From: Deltaproteobacteria bacterium
GTDB taxonomy: Bacteria > Desulfobacterota > Binatia > UBA12015
Direction: 5' to 3'
Length of the DNA: 32,892 bases
Assembly (NCBI GenBank): GCA_029262355.1
Contig: JAJCZO010000223.1
Span: forward strand, 1-32,892
Below are positions 15,615 to 24,029 of this stretch, piece after piece. The translations under genes and the position numbers were made by a program. The notes beneath the pieces were generated by a model. That model searched no databases. It had not been told where the DNA came from and saw nothing but the letters and a program-made list of their open reading frames with translations. Position 1 is the stretch's first letter; every line of letters begins with the position of its first letter.

Positions 15615-16579
15615 GCGACTCGCCCCTGGCTCCGCTCCCCCGCGCGCCTCTCCGCGTGGCCTTCTTCGGAACGCCAGACCTCGCCGCCACCGTATTCGAA
15701 GCAGTACTCGCGGAGAGCGACGAAGTCGTCGGGCTGTTCACGCGCCCGGACGCGGCGAAGGGCCGCGGAATGTCCCTGGTCGCGCCGCCGACGAAGCAGC
15801 TCGCGAGCAAACACGGCATTGCGGTCGAGCAGCCGCGTAGCTGGAAGGACGGGCGAGCTCTCGAGGCGTTCCGAAAGATGGAGCCCGACCTCGCGATCGT
15901 CGCGGCATACGGCCGGCTGCTTCCGCAGGCAGCCCTCGACGTGCCAAGATTCGGCTGCATCAACGTGCACGCGTCGCTGCTCCCTCGCTGGCGCGGTGCC
16001 GACCCGATCAGCCGTGCGATCCTCGCGGGCGATGAGGAGACCGGGATCACGATCATGCAGATGGTCCTCGAAATGGACGCGGGGGCGATCCTCCACCAAA
16101 GCCGGATGCCGATCACGGCCGAAGACACCGGCGGCGCACTCGAACAGAGGCTCGCCGTTCTCGGCGGAGAGACTCTACGCGAAGCGCTCGGACTCTGGCG
16201 CGACGGTCGTCTGGCCGCCCGCGAACAGAATCCGGCCGAAGTGACGACCGCGCCACTCGTACAGAAGAGCGACGGTCGCGTCGACTGGACGAGCCCCGCC
16301 GCCGACATCGAACGCGCCGCGCGTGCGCTCGACCCGTGGCCGTGCGCAACGACCACCCGCCAGGGGGCCCTGCTGAAACTCTGGCGCGCTCGCGTGGAAG
16401 CGGGCCACGCCGGACCGGCTGGGACCGTCCTCTCCGTCGACCGGGACGGGCCCGTCGTCGCGACCGGCAGGGGCGCATTGCGGCTCACCGACGTGCAAGC
16501 CGCCGGCAAGCGACGTATGAGCGCAAGTGATTGGGCGCGCGGCGCCCGACTCGAGCCAGGCGAAGTCCTTGGCAGGTGA
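15611..16579 (+). CDS. fmt: methionyl-tRNA formyltransferase
   Basis: Fmt transfers a formyl group from 10-formyltetrahydrofolate to initiator Met-tRNA. The 322-residue protein starts with TTG at 15611, sharing bases with the def stop (TTGA); there is no ATG before the conserved fold. AFFGTPDLAATVFEAV begins the Rossmann-like domain. The active-site segment CINVHASLLPRWRGADP contains the catalytic Asn and His, and GITIMQMVLEMDAGAIL follows. The C-terminal OB-like domain includes KSDGRVDW and RALDPWP. Length is normal. It overlaps the downstream rsmB frame, so the def-fmt-rsmB-rpe genes appear to be translated from one message. Confidence 0.96.
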   Translation: MSDSPLAPLPRAPLRVAFFGTPDLAATVFEAVLAESDEVVGLFTRPDAAKGRGMSLVAPPTKQLASKHGIAVEQPRSWKDGRALEAFRKMEPDLAIVAAYGRLLPQAALDVPRFGCINVHASLLPRWRGADPISRAILAGDEETGITIMQMVLEMDAGAILHQSRMPITAEDTGGALEQRLAVLGGETLREALGLWRDGRLAAREQNPAEVTTAPLVQKSDGRVDWTSPAADIERAARALDPWPCATTTRQGALLKLWRARVEAGHAGPAGTVLSVDRDGPVVATGRGALRLTDVQAAGKRRMSASDWARGARLEPGEVLGR

Positions 16580-17906
16580 ACGAACGGTCAAGGTCGGCGC
16601 ACGCGAGGCCGCGCTCGAGGTCTTGCTGCGCGTCGAGAAGGGCGCGTTTCTCGATGCGCTCCTCGGTCCGGCGGTCCAAAAGCTCAGCGACCGACGGGAG
16701 GCCGCCCTTCTCACCCGCCTCGCGTACGGCGTCGAAACGTGGCGTGCGCGCCTCGACTGGACGATCGCCGCGTTCGCCAGCCGAGCACTCGACGACTTCG
16801 AACCATCTGTACGGGGAGCGCTCCGCCTCGGCCTGTTCCAGATCCTTTTCCTCGACCGAGTGCCTCCCCATGCCGCCGTCGATACGAGCGTGGAGATTGC
16901 GAAGATCGCGTCCCCGGGCGGCGCCCGCGTCGTAAACGCGATCCTGCGACGAGCGCTGCGCGAGGGCGAGCGTCCCCTCCCCCCCGAAGAAACCGCGCCG
17001 ACGAGGCACCTCGCGATCCGCTGGTCACACCCCGAGTGGCTCGTTCAGCGATGGCTGGCCGAACGAGGACGCGACAGCACCGTAGCCCTGCTTGCCGCGA
17101 ACAACGAAGCCGGTCCCTCGGCCTTCCGCGTCGATCTCCGCCGAATCTCGCGGGCGGACGCAATCACCGCACTCGAGGAGCGAAACGTCACGGCACACGC
17201 GAGCCCGCATGCCCCCACCGCGATCGTGATCGAGGGGCCTGTATCGGCTGTGACCGACCTCGGTTGGCTCGCGGCTCAGGGCATCGCTTCACAGGTCGTG
17301 GCGCGCATGGCTACGCCGCCGCCCGGAGAACGCATCCTCGATCTGTGCGCGGCCCCCGGGGGAAAGGCCGGTGCGATCGCCGAGGCGTCCGACGGTGGAC
17401 TCGTCGTTGCGTCGGACCGCGCACGCGGCGGCATCCGGCGGGCCGCCGCGCTGCGCGACGGGCGAGACCGTCTCGCCGTCGTCCGTGCCGACGGCACGCA
17501 GCCGCCGTTCGCCCCGGAGAGTTTCAGCGTTGGGCTGGTCGATGCACCCTGCTCGGGTCTCGGCACGCTGCGTGCGCACCCGGAACTCCGCTGGCGCCGC
17601 GAGCCGGCCGACACCACGCGACTTGCGAGTCTCCAGCGCAAACTCCTCAATGCAGCGGCGCCACTCATTCGCAGCGGCGGCCGTCTGGTCTATGCCACCT
17701 GCACGCTGCTCGCCGAGGAAAACGAGAACAACGTGGCCGCCTTTCTCGCGGACCATCCCGACTGGCACTCGGAGGATCCGCGACCGAAGCTGGGCGACAC
17801 CGCGGCCTACGTCGGTGATGACCTCGCACTGCGGACGTCGCCAGACCACGACGGCTTGGACGGCTTCTTTGCCGTCTCCTTGAGAAACCGCCGTGAGCGA
17901 GTATGA
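16569..17906 (+). CDS. rsmB: 16S rRNA (cytosine-967-C5) methyltransferase RsmB
   Basis: RsmB (Sun/Fmu) methylates C967 of 16S rRNA with S-adenosylmethionine. With the TTG start at 16569 it has 445 residues, and a GTG at 16527 would add 14. It begins with a NusB-like RNA-binding domain (about 10-140), followed by the Rossmann methyltransferase domain. The SAM motif is ILDLCAAPGGKAG. Motif IV is VDAPCSG with Cys328, and the second conserved cysteine lies in YATCTL at Cys378. These match the two-cysteine arrangement of RNA m5C methyltransferases, where the TC cysteine is the nucleophile. The gene overlaps fmt by 11 bases and rpe by 14. Confidence 0.92.
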   Translation: MAGERTVKVGAREAALEVLLRVEKGAFLDALLGPAVQKLSDRREAALLTRLAYGVETWRARLDWTIAAFASRALDDFEPSVRGALRLGLFQILFLDRVPPHAAVDTSVEIAKIASPGGARVVNAILRRALREGERPLPPEETAPTRHLAIRWSHPEWLVQRWLAERGRDSTVALLAANNEAGPSAFRVDLRRISRADAITALEERNVTAHASPHAPTAIVIEGPVSAVTDLGWLAAQGIASQVVARMATPPPGERILDLCAAPGGKAGAIAEASDGGLVVASDRARGGIRRAAALRDGRDRLAVVRADGTQPPFAPESFSVGLVDAPCSGLGTLRAHPELRWRREPADTTRLASLQRKLLNAAAPLIRSGGRLVYATCTLLAEENENNVAAFLADHPDWHSEDPRPKLGDTAAYVGDDLALRTSPDHDGLDGFFAVSLRNRRERV

Positions 17907-18609
17907 CGAAGGCGTGCCGGGCACCATCCAAATCGCACCCTCGATCTTAGCGGCGGATTTCGGCCACCTCGGCGACGAGGTGAGGGCGGCCGAGGCCGCC
18001 GGCGCCGACCTGATCCACGTCGACGTCATGGACGGCCACTTCGTGCCGAACATCTCTCTCGGACCAGTCGTGGTCGAGGGGCTGCGCCCCGTGACGAAGC
18101 TCGAACTCGACGTCCACCTCATGATCGACTCCCCGTGGGACTACCTCGAAGCGTTCGCGCGCGCAGGGGCCGACTCCATCACGGTCCACGTCGAGGCCTG
18201 CCCTGATCCCGCGGACACGATCGGCCAGATCCACAAGCTCGGCAAGCGGGCGGGAATCGTGATGAGTCCACCGACGTCGGTCGATGCGGTCGAGCCCTTC
18301 GTGGAGCTCGTCGAGCGCGTGCTCGTGATGAGCGTCCACCCCGGCTTCGGCGGTCAATCGTTCCTCCCCGAGGTGCTCAGCAAGACCGACGCGCTCTCGC
18401 GATGGCGCAAAGAGCGGAGCTTGTCGTTCGACATCCAGATCGACGGCGGCATCAAGGAAGCGAACAGCCGCGAGGTCGTCGAGAAGGGCGTCGAAACACT
18501 GGTCGCCGGATCTGCGATCTTCGGCGGCGACGACTACGGGCAGCGAATCTCGGCGATGAGAGCCGCCGCCGAGAGCGGCCTCGCCGCGCGAGACGAGCGT
18601 GCCGTCTAA
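17893..18609 (+). CDS. rpe: ribulose-phosphate 3-epimerase
   Basis: Rpe interconverts ribulose 5-phosphate and xylulose 5-phosphate in the pentose phosphate pathway. The 238-residue TIM barrel has APSILAADF (15-23), HVDVMDGHFVPN (42-53) with metal ligands His42 and Asp44, LDVHLMI with His75, and the phosphate-binding strands SVHPGFGGQSF and QIDGGI. The catalytic metal site looks complete. The start is GTG at 17893 inside the end of rsmB. The last residues (ARDERAV) and the stop lie in the first unit of a 39-bp tandem repeat, so the very C-terminus has been shaped by that repeat. The function is secure. Confidence 0.95.
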   Translation: MSEYDEGVPGTIQIAPSILAADFGHLGDEVRAAEAAGADLIHVDVMDGHFVPNISLGPVVVEGLRPVTKLELDVHLMIDSPWDYLEAFARAGADSITVHVEACPDPADTIGQIHKLGKRAGIVMSPPTSVDAVEPFVELVERVLVMSVHPGFGGQSFLPEVLSKTDALSRWRKERSLSFDIQIDGGIKEANSREVVEKGVETLVAGSAIFGGDDYGQRISAMRAAAESGLAARDERAV

Positions 18610-18684
18610 CCCAGTCACCGCGCCGCGCTAGACGAGCGTGCCGTCTAACCCAGTCACCACGCCGCGCTAGACGAGCGTGCCGTC
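18591..18684. repeat. 39-bp tandem repeat, about 2.4 copies, at convergent gene ends
   Basis: Unit 1 is 18591-18629, unit 2 is 18630-18668, and a 16-base partial third unit is 18669-18684. Units 1 and 2 differ at one base (G or A before CGCCGCGCT). Each full unit contains the small inverted repeat AGACG-N7-CGTCT. The rpe stop falls in unit 1, and the stop of the facing membrane-protein gene falls in unit 2. The sequence just before unit 1 also resembles the unit's GC-rich end. Confidence 0.93.
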
Positions 18685-20360
18685 AAGCCGGATGGCCGCA
18701 CGATCCACTGGCGCCGGGCGAGGTCGAGCGCGGCGATTCTCCCGCGGAAGCCATTCTTCTCGACCCACGCCACCACTTCAGCACTGTACTTCGAGTTCTG
18801 CCGGGTGGGCAGACCGAATCGCCACCCGGGCGGCGACCAGCCGCTGTACCCGTTGATCGTCGGCAGACCGAACCGCTCAGCGATCAGCATCGCGTCGATT
18901 TGCGCGATGAGGAACGGCCACGGCGACGAGAGCTGTGCGGGCGGCACGTCCGCCGCGATCAAGAAGAAGGCCTCCGCGGACGCAGGCGGCGCTGGGATGT
19001 CGGCGAGCCTCGCATGCTCTTCTCGTCGAGAGATCCCGTCGACCGGAAAGCTCGCTGGCTGCTCGGCCACGACGAACAGCGCGAACGCAGCGATCAACCA
19101 ACGTGTGACCGTGCCACCCGAAATCCACACCCGATTCAGGGAATAGAACAGGACGAGGCAGCTGAAGAGCGAGAGGATGTACTGGAAGCGTGCCACGACG
19201 CGGTTTGCACTCGCTCCGGGGATGATCTGAAACGCCAACCACCAAGCCGAGACCCCACCCACGTCCAACACCAGCAACCAGCCGACGAGGATCGAAAGGA
19301 ACACCGCAAGAAGAACCCGATCCGGCAGCGACGGCACACCGGAACGGTTGCGAGCACACCCCACGAGCACCGCCGCGCCCGCGACGAGCACCCCGAGAAC
19401 GACACCAGGCGTGGCGCTGAACTGCGAAAGATCGGAAATCCCGACCGGTGGCCAACCGAGTGCTTGCCATAGATCCCCGGCAAAGTTGAACATCTGCGAC
19501 GGCGCGAGCAGGTGAGGAAGAGCCTCCTCGTAGCTTCGCCGAAGGCCAGAAAAAACCACCGGAAGATAGGTTTGCAGGAACGGCACCATCGCAACGACGA
19601 ACGCGAACGCAACGACGGCGACGATCGCAAGCCTCCGCTTCGTCGGTGCGCGCCACAGAATCGCCGGTTCCAGCACGACGCTGAATCCGCCCGCCAACCC
19701 GAGAAACAAGACGAAGAACCATCCAAAATTGAACCAACTGAACAGGACGGCGGCAAGGAGAACCGCGAACGGAACCCCCGAACGAAGCGCTCGCCACTGC
19801 TCCGCCGCGAGATCTCGCACGAACGCACACAGCAAGATGAGGAGGACCGGGGCGAGATAGACGTATACGTTCTGTGCGACACAGCGCGTGAACGACATCG
19901 AAGTCGAGAACGCGAACGCAACACTGCCGAGCAATGACGGAACGATCTCCATCCCCAGATACCGCCGACAGAGCACGTAGGCCGAGAAGAAACCGATGAG
20001 ACTGAACGCAATCAGGTTGAGCTGAAAAGCAATGTAGACGTCGGCGCCAAGAATCCGGCCGATCGAGTACACGAGCGAACCGAGGAACGTCGTGTCCGAG
20101 AAACCGAGGACATTCGGCGCCGGGAATAGGAACAGCGGACGCTGCCACGAGTCCCGCCCCGCGAAGACGCTGTACCAATGCTCGTGCAGAGCGATGATGA
20201 GTCGATTGTCCCCGAGGTTGCCGGAGATCAGATCGAAGCCGCTCCCAATGAACCCGCGCCAGAAGAACAGATCCGCCGTGACGCCGACGACCACGACCAG
20301 CAGGATCTCCATGGCGACGGAAGTCTGCGCCCGACTCCCCGCGCTGCGTTCGGATCCCAT
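18654..20360 (-). CDS. multi-pass GT-C-like integral membrane protein
   Basis: The product has about 568 residues and roughly ten or more membrane helices across the first 430 residues, followed by a soluble C-terminal domain of about 140 residues. The first periplasmic loop carries LISGNLGDNRL and then EHWY, resembling the acidic loop of GT-C glycosyltransferases that use lipid-linked sugars. The loop FLFPAPNVLGFSDT is also typical of large uncharacterised GT-C/YfhO-like proteins. A specific activity is not claimed. The ATG at 20360 is favoured because AAGG lies upstream, with GTG at 20378 as an alternative. The C-terminus ends in a 39-bp repeat shared with rpe. It stands alone, between the convergent rpe gene and the histidine kinase on its own strand. 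Confidence 0.8.
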   Translation of the reverse strand: MGSERSAGSRAQTSVAMEILLVVVVGVTADLFFWRGFIGSGFDLISGNLGDNRLIIALHEHWYSVFAGRDSWQRPLFLFPAPNVLGFSDTTFLGSLVYSIGRILGADVYIAFQLNLIAFSLIGFFSAYVLCRRYLGMEIVPSLLGSVAFAFSTSMSFTRCVAQNVYVYLAPVLLILLCAFVRDLAAEQWRALRSGVPFAVLLAAVLFSWFNFGWFFVLFLGLAGGFSVVLEPAILWRAPTKRRLAIVAVVAFAFVVAMVPFLQTYLPVVFSGLRRSYEEALPHLLAPSQMFNFAGDLWQALGWPPVGISDLSQFSATPGVVLGVLVAGAAVLVGCARNRSGVPSLPDRVLLAVFLSILVGWLLVLDVGGVSAWWLAFQIIPGASANRVVARFQYILSLFSCLVLFYSLNRVWISGGTVTRWLIAAFALFVVAEQPASFPVDGISRREEHARLADIPAPPASAEAFFLIAADVPPAQLSSPWPFLIAQIDAMLIAERFGLPTINGYSGWSPPGWRFGLPTRQNSKYSAEVVAWVEKNGFRGRIAALDLARRQWIVRPSGLTARSSSAAW

Positions 20361-20468
20361 GCCGGCGGCCTTGTACACTCATCGCGCGGACAGTTCGATC
20401 CCAGGGGATCTTCGTTGCGACGTGACGCGCGTGAGGGACGGGTGCGGGGCCCCCCACCCGCGCCGCGG

Positions 20469-23231
20469 CTACTCGACCGAACGACCGGGAAAGAGTGCGG
20501 CCTTCTCCTCGGGCGAAACGCCCGTGGCCACCGAGTCCTCGAACCCATCGACCTGGCAAATCTCGCCGGCGGCGTCCGGAATGCCGCGAGTGGGAACCCG
20601 CAGTCGAAACGTAGCCCCCTCGCCCTCGGAACTGTGCAGCTCGACGCTTCCGCCCAGCACGCCGATGAGCTGACGGACGATGTACAGGCCGAGGCCCGCG
20701 CCGCCGTGGCGCCGCGAGGCCGATCCATCCCCTTGGCGGAACGACTCGAAGATCACCCTGTGCAAGGCGGCGGGAATTCCCGGGCCGGTATCCGCGACCA
20801 CGAACTCGATGAAATCGCCGCACTTCGTGGTGGAGAACGTGACGCTGCCCGCCGCAGTGAACTTGAACGCGTTGGAAAGAAGATTTCCGATCGCAACCTT
20901 GAGCTTGCCACGATCGGTTCGTATGAGCCCGAGGTCGGGCGCCTGCACGCAGCGGAACTCGACCCCTTCGGGCAGTTCGCCCTGCGCCCCGACCACCTCG
21001 CGAACGATCTGGTTCACCGGAACATCGGCGAGATCGAGGTGGATTCGCCCGGACTCCAGTCGACTCAGGTCGAGTGTCGCGTTGACGAGCTCACAAAGAT
21101 TGCTTGCGCTCCGCGACAGCCGGTTCACCGTATCCACCTGCTCTTCGTTGAGCCCACCGAAAACACCATCGAGCAGCAGGTCCGAGTAGCCTAGAATCAC
21201 GTTCAGCGGCGTCCGCAGCTCGTGGGACATCGTCGCCACGAACTCCGACTTCAACGTATTCGCACTCTCGAGCTGCGAAACGAGATCTGCGTTGGCAAGC
21301 CCGAGCGACGCCAATCGGCCGATCCGACGCGCGAGACGCTCGTCCGTCGCATCGAAGCCCGATCCGTCCCGGGTCTGTCCAACACCGAGCAAGCCCAGCA
21401 GATCCCCACCGCGCTGCAGCGGCACCGCCATTCCGGCCGCAACGCCGTACAACTGCATGATCGGCGCATGCTCGGGGTCGTCCGTCGCGGCCTGCACCAA
21501 CCCTTCGCGCTCGAGGCGATCGACGGACGCTTGAATGCTTGCGCGGGGAATGCGCACCGCGTTCAGCGCCTCCCACGGCGTGGCGCTGTCTCCGTCATGG
21601 CCCACGAGCACGAAATCGTCCGCGGCTTGGTCGTACAGCAGCGTTGCGGCGACGTCGCATTCGAAGGCTTCACGCGCCGCTCGACACAGCCGCTCCATGA
21701 GCACGGGCGCCTCCAGGGACGACATCATGTCCTCGGCGATCCGAGCCTGAGCGGCCTCCAGGCGCCCCTCCTCTTGCTTCAGCCGGTTGATCTCGGCGGC
21801 TCCAACCGCGCTCGTCAGCAGGCGGGCGATCGCTTCGACAAGTTCGATGCCCGGGAGATCGAATGCATCACAGCGCCTGCTCCAAGCGGCAACACCTCCG
21901 TAGAATTGGCCACTCGCGTACAACGGCGCGACCACGAGTGAACTTACGGCGAGCGGCGCCAACACCCCGCCGACGAACTCTGGCGGCGCCTCTTCGCGCC
22001 TCCGGACGACGACGGTCTCACCACGCACGAGGCCCCCCGCGAACGGGAAGCCGCGCCGAAACCGGAGGCCGCCCAGGTACTCCGACTGCTCCGGGGAGAA
22101 GCCCATGTCGGCGATCACTCGGCTCTCTTCGATATCCGGATCTTGACGAAAGACGATCGCGCCTTCGCAATGAAGAGCATCCGCGATCGGTTGCAGCGCG
22201 CGTTCGAAGAGGATCTCGAGCTCGAGATTTCCTGCTACGTCCTTCGCGACGCCGAGCAGCACACGGTTGTGTCGTTCCGAGCGACTCCGGGCCGTAATGT
22301 CGCGCCCTACCCCGATCACGCCGGTGATCTTGCCGTTCGTCCGCCGCGGCCGCACGCGCAGCTCACCGACCTTCCACCCACCGGAGCTTTCCCGGAACCG
22401 CAGCTCGAGCGCGACCGGCGACTCGCCCGAGAACACCCGCGCCTGCACCTCGACGGCAGTCGGCAGATCGTCGGGATGGACGAACGCCGCGAAGTGCTTG
22501 CCTAGCCAATCTTCCCGCTTCCAGCCAAGTTGGCGCTCAAACGCACTGTTGAGCGAGGTGACGCGGCCGTCGAGCTCGACGACGTAGAGGACGTCGTCCA
22601 TGGTCTCGACGAGCTCGCGATAGCGCTCCTCGGACTCACGAAGCGACGACTCCGCGCTCACACGCCCCTCGGCCTCGAGAACCAGTGTCAGCAGGTCCGA
22701 CGCCGAGCGGGCGAACTGCTCCTCCTCCCGCGTCCACTCCCGTGGCGCACCCAGCTGCTCGTGACAAACCACCCCGACCAGCTGGCCATGCAATCGGATG
22801 GGAATGTCCAAAAGCGCCCGGACCCCCTCAAGATCGGGGCGGTCGAGTTGGAAGATCTCATCGGCCGCGAGATCGGAGATGACGAGCGCTCGACCCGATC
22901 GCACCGCAGCGAAGTACGACGGACAATCGACCGAACGATACTCGGCACCGCTGGTGGCGCGCTGCTCGTTGCGTTCCCAGAGGCGCTCGCAGGTGAGGCG
23001 CTCGCCCGTATCGTCGAAGCACCAGATACCCACGCGCTCGACGTCGAGAATGTCGGCGACGAGCTCGGTCATCTCCACGAGGAAGGCCGCCCGGTCGCCT
23101 TCGGCGAGTGCCGGGCTTTCCGCAAGCCGGGCCAGTGCGCGCGCGAGGCGCAGCTGCCCGTCGGCGACCGAAGGCGCGCGACGTGCGGACACGGACCGCA
23201 CCGCATCATCGATCGTCATGTGTGTGGACAT
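20469..23231 (-). CDS. soluble sensor histidine kinase, GAF-PAS-GAF-GAF-HisKA-HATPase
   Basis: The 920-residue protein has no membrane segment. Reading domains in order: GAF about 45-188, PAS about 201-318 (EERYRELVETMDDVLYVVEL onward), GAF about 336-480, GAF about 512-655, then HisKA with the H-box MSHELRTPLN and phospho-acceptor His670. The ATPase domain has the N-box GNLLSNAFKF, the G1 box VADTGPGIP, the FESFRQGDG segment and the G2 box GGAGLGLYI. A tail of about 45 residues follows. It should autophosphorylate in response to cytoplasmic signals, but the ligands cannot be named. No response regulator is adjacent, so it is an orphan kinase. The ATG at 23231 is taken; ATG 23219 is possible. 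It lies 90 bases upstream of the GT-C-like gene on the same strand. Confidence 0.92.
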   Translation of the reverse strand: MSTHMTIDDAVRSVSARRAPSVADGQLRLARALARLAESPALAEGDRAAFLVEMTELVADILDVERVGIWCFDDTGERLTCERLWERNEQRATSGAEYRSVDCPSYFAAVRSGRALVISDLAADEIFQLDRPDLEGVRALLDIPIRLHGQLVGVVCHEQLGAPREWTREEEQFARSASDLLTLVLEAEGRVSAESSLRESEERYRELVETMDDVLYVVELDGRVTSLNSAFERQLGWKREDWLGKHFAAFVHPDDLPTAVEVQARVFSGESPVALELRFRESSGGWKVGELRVRPRRTNGKITGVIGVGRDITARSRSERHNRVLLGVAKDVAGNLELEILFERALQPIADALHCEGAIVFRQDPDIEESRVIADMGFSPEQSEYLGGLRFRRGFPFAGGLVRGETVVVRRREEAPPEFVGGVLAPLAVSSLVVAPLYASGQFYGGVAAWSRRCDAFDLPGIELVEAIARLLTSAVGAAEINRLKQEEGRLEAAQARIAEDMMSSLEAPVLMERLCRAAREAFECDVAATLLYDQAADDFVLVGHDGDSATPWEALNAVRIPRASIQASVDRLEREGLVQAATDDPEHAPIMQLYGVAAGMAVPLQRGGDLLGLLGVGQTRDGSGFDATDERLARRIGRLASLGLANADLVSQLESANTLKSEFVATMSHELRTPLNVILGYSDLLLDGVFGGLNEEQVDTVNRLSRSASNLCELVNATLDLSRLESGRIHLDLADVPVNQIVREVVGAQGELPEGVEFRCVQAPDLGLIRTDRGKLKVAIGNLLSNAFKFTAAGSVTFSTTKCGDFIEFVVADTGPGIPAALHRVIFESFRQGDGSASRRHGGAGLGLYIVRQLIGVLGGSVELHSSEGEGATFRLRVPTRGIPDAAGEICQVDGFEDSVATGVSPEEKAALFPGRSVE

Positions 23232-23336
23232 CTCACGGTCAGGCGCTTCACTGGTAGGGCGTCTCCCAATTCACGAAACGGTGCGCCTTGCGCGGAGTCC
23301 AGTCCAGCGCTGCGGGCGGTGACGGTGGTGGCTGTC

Positions 23337-23364
23337 TTGCGCGCCCCAAGGGCTGTGCTAGCTT
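23337..23364 (+). promoter_or_regulatory. possible promoter for tRNA-Pro
   Basis: TTGCGC (23337-23342) and TAGCTT (23359-23364) are 16 bases apart. They sit about 45 bases upstream of the mature tRNA, in the gap divergent from the kinase gene. Both are imperfect matches to sigma-70 hexamers. Confidence 0.3.
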
Positions 23365-23410
23365 CCGATCCTCGCGCGAACCGCGCGAAATCAGGCGTTT
23401 TCCGGTTCTC

Positions 23411-23484
23411 CGGGGTGTAGCTCAGACTGGTAGAGCACTGCGTTCGGGACGCAGGGGCCGCAGGTTCAAATCCTGTCACCCCGA
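23411..23484 (+). tRNA. tRNA-Pro (anticodon CGG)
   Basis: The acceptor strands CGGGGTG (23411-23417) and CACCCCG (23477-23483) pair perfectly, with discriminator A at 23484. The D-arm (AGCTCAGACTGGTAGAGC) is present. The anticodon stem CTGCG/CGCAG encloses loop TTCGGGA, giving anticodon CGG. The T-arm GCAGG-TTCAAAT-CCTGT is canonical with one G-U pair. CCA is not encoded. The RNA reads proline codon CCG, which is common in this GC-rich genome. Confidence 0.97.
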
Positions 23485-23543
23485 CTCCTTCCCTCGCGTG
23501 CGGGGGGAGTCACGGCCGGCATCGACAGGGAGCCGCGCAACCG

Positions 23544-24029
23544 ATGGCTTGGCAGACCTGGGGGTGGTATATCGCGCCCCCGTTGGCTCATTCGCGCGCG
23601 CTCGCTGGCCTCTTGACGGTGCTCCTCCTGTGGGGAAGCCCGCTCGCTGCTCTCGGCCTAGAACCCCCGGCCCCCGCGATCTCCGGCGCAGCAGCCCTCC
23701 CGGAGCCCCAGCCGACCCCGGAGCTGCAAGAAGAAGTCTTGGCACTGCGAGACGACCTCGGGGCCCTCTGGCTCCAACTCGATCGCCTCACCGACGGCGC
23801 CGACGCTCCCCGCTGGGCGACGGAGGAGCATGATCGCCTCGACCGGCGACTCGAACGCTTGACCACGATGCTGGAGCGGCTGTCCGCCCGAGCGGAAACT
23901 CCGGTGCCGCGGCTGGACGAGCCCCTCACCCTGCTCACCGTCGCGCTGGCGACCCTGGTTCTAGGCTTCGTGGCCGGGCGTAGCCTGCAGAGACGAACCA
24001 GCCGAAAGGACTCGCGCTTCCGGTTATGA
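23544..24029 (+). CDS. small envelope protein with coiled coil and C-terminal membrane helix, unknown
   Basis: The 161-residue product has an N-terminal hydrophobic stretch (about 18-38) that may be a signal or membrane anchor. A Pro-rich segment follows, then a charged, Leu-rich region (about 58-118) likely to form a coiled coil, with repeated Leu-Asp-Arg spacing such as LDRRLERLTTMLERL. A second hydrophobic helix lies at about 127-146, with a short basic end (RRTSRKDSR). I recognise no family. The start ATG has GGGAG twelve bases upstream. Its stop overlaps the plsY start as ATGA, which argues that it is a real, co-translated gene. A membrane-associated role beside phospholipid synthesis is possible but unproven. 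Confidence 0.7.
   Translation: MAWQTWGWYIAPPLAHSRALAGLLTVLLLWGSPLAALGLEPPAPAISGAAALPEPQPTPELQEEVLALRDDLGALWLQLDRLTDGADAPRWATEEHDRLDRRLERLTTMLERLSARAETPVPRLDEPLTLLTVALATLVLGFVAGRSLQRRTSRKDSRFRL

Noticed and set aside
18591-18684. CRISPR array
   Set aside because: The units are contiguous with no spacers and only 2.4 copies, so it is a plain tandem repeat.
18877-20823. 648-residue minus-strand frame overlapping the GT-C-like and kinase genes
   Set aside because: It is out of frame with both real genes, rich in Arg/Gly, and lacks membrane helices or motifs.
23411-23484. tRNA-Pro as an integration site for a mobile element
   Set aside because: No integrase gene or direct repeat of the tRNA 3' end was seen downstream, and the next genes are plsY and amtB-glnK.
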